Source: Otis tarda (taxonomy: Eukaryota > Chordata > Aves > Otidiformes > Otididae). Taken from it: 64,000 bases of DNA. Positions 63,224-64,000 of the stretch are shown here, one piece after another. Made by a program: the position numbers and the translations under genes. The stretch spans positions 55,505,001-55,569,000 of the forward strand of contig CM048552.1 of the NCBI GenBank assembly GCA_026413225.1, written 5' to 3'. Under the pieces are notes generated by a model. That model was not told the origin of the DNA. It saw nothing but the letters and a program-made list of their open reading frames with translations, and did no database searches. How positions within the stretch are numbered: the stretch's first letter is position 1; each line of letters starts with the position of its first letter.

Positions 63224-64000
63224 CTGGAGAAGGTAGAAAGGAAATTCCCAGACATAAATCTATTTTTGAGAATAATCAGTTTAGCAAGTAAACAACAACA
63301 ACAACAAAATTCAAAGAAGATAAACTATTACATTCTGCGATTAAGGGAATATCCTACCTATCTGTGGTTCTGGATGACTCATTAAATATGAGTCAATAGT
63401 CTTGGCAATAATTCTCTTGCCAGTCACAATTTCTTCCTCATGTCACTCTCCCATTCCTAACTCTTGCCTTATAAAAGACCAGCAGAACTCAACTTTGCAC
63501 ATGCTCACAGGTTAATTTGAGGTGCTAGATCAACCACAAAAATATTAATAGCACTTAGACCTCAAAACTCCCCCTCAGTTTGGAGGCTAGAAAGTTGCAT
63601 CCACAATTCCTGCATTAATAGAAGAAAGCACCTTTTAGAATGAATGGTGTTTTCCCTCAGTTTTAGGATAAGGTGCCTCAATTTGACTATTCCTAGAAAA
63701 GGAGAATGAAGGGGAAGTTCTGGGGACCTTTCTCCATCAAGGTAAGCATTCAAAACAAGCATCTCCTAGTCTCTGCCAGAGATGAAGCACAACTTCAGGA
63801 TAATACATGTCACAGAACTAACGTCAAGTATGGCAACATTTAGTAGTACTCCTGTACTTATCTTTCTTTCTTCAGACTTCTTTGTATTTCTTTCAGGTGA
63901 CATTTGAGGAGTACTCAGCAAAGAGGCGGCTTAGGGACTTTACATTGCTTGTATCACTTCAGTTCAGTCTCCAGTTTCTAACAGACTCTTCACAGAGAGT

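Larger units (their letters stand above)
51349..64000 (-). other. EP300: EP300 introns 3-13
   Basis: Introns: 51349-52413, 52573-53091, 53202-53968, 54047-56051, 56227-56742, 56861-57255, 57391-58024, 58119-60953, 61191-62105, 62220-62961, and part of intron 3 from 63224. They hold A runs at 54668-54689 and 61622-61644, a T/G-rich simple repeat at 58464-58560 and one CR1 (60638-60792). Exon 3 is not in the window. Confidence 0.65.

Overview
The window is vertebrate nuclear DNA, almost certainly from a bird. The evidence is the presence of several CR1 LINE copies with typical avian 3' ends, short introns, a GC-rich CpG-island promoter, and two spliced genes with very high protein similarity to L3MBTL2 and EP300. 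Their order and shared orientation match human chromosome 22, where L3MBTL2 follows EP300. Both genes here are on the minus strand, so transcription runs from right to left. The exact species cannot be told from the sequence.

Region 1 (1-13,592) holds L3MBTL2, from its start codon at 13,592 to the edge of the window inside the fourth MBT repeat. I resolved 14 coding exons with consistent GT-AG borders and reading phases (1,648 coding bases, 549 codons plus one base). They encode an acidic N-terminus, an FCS zinc finger and MBT repeats 1-3 plus the start of MBT 4. The product is a Polycomb-type chromatin reader of the PRC1.6 class. Intron 13 carries a CR1 copy. The promoter sits in a CpG island at about 13.1-13.9 kb, with two CCAAT boxes and a ZNF143/THAP11-type site.

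Region 2 (about 13.9-26.0 kb) is intergenic and rich in repeats. It holds a probable retroviral solo LTR fossil, four CR1 copies (one with a trace of ORF1), a second LTR-like fragment, and a duplicated piece of EP300. That piece covers the 3' end of intron 9 plus the first half of exon 10. It lies in the same orientation 39 kb from its source and was later split by a CR1 insertion. About 4.4 kb (17.9-22.4 kb) shows nothing I recognise.

Region 3 (about 26.0-64.0 kb) holds EP300 from exon 4 to the end. All 28 exons (exons 4-31 by the human count) join in frame to give 2,143 residues ending in the EP300 C-terminus. They encode TAZ1, KIX, bromodomain, RING/PHD, acetyltransferase, ZZ, TAZ2 and the NCBD/IBiD coactivator-binding region, followed by a 3' UTR of about 1.2 kb. 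Exons 1-3 lie beyond the right edge. EP300 acetylates histones and transcription factors at active enhancers, whereas L3MBTL2 compacts and represses chromatin. They are neighbours by conserved synteny, with no evidence of joint regulation. I found no previously undescribed system. The most unusual structure is the EP300 partial duplicate with its nested CR1.
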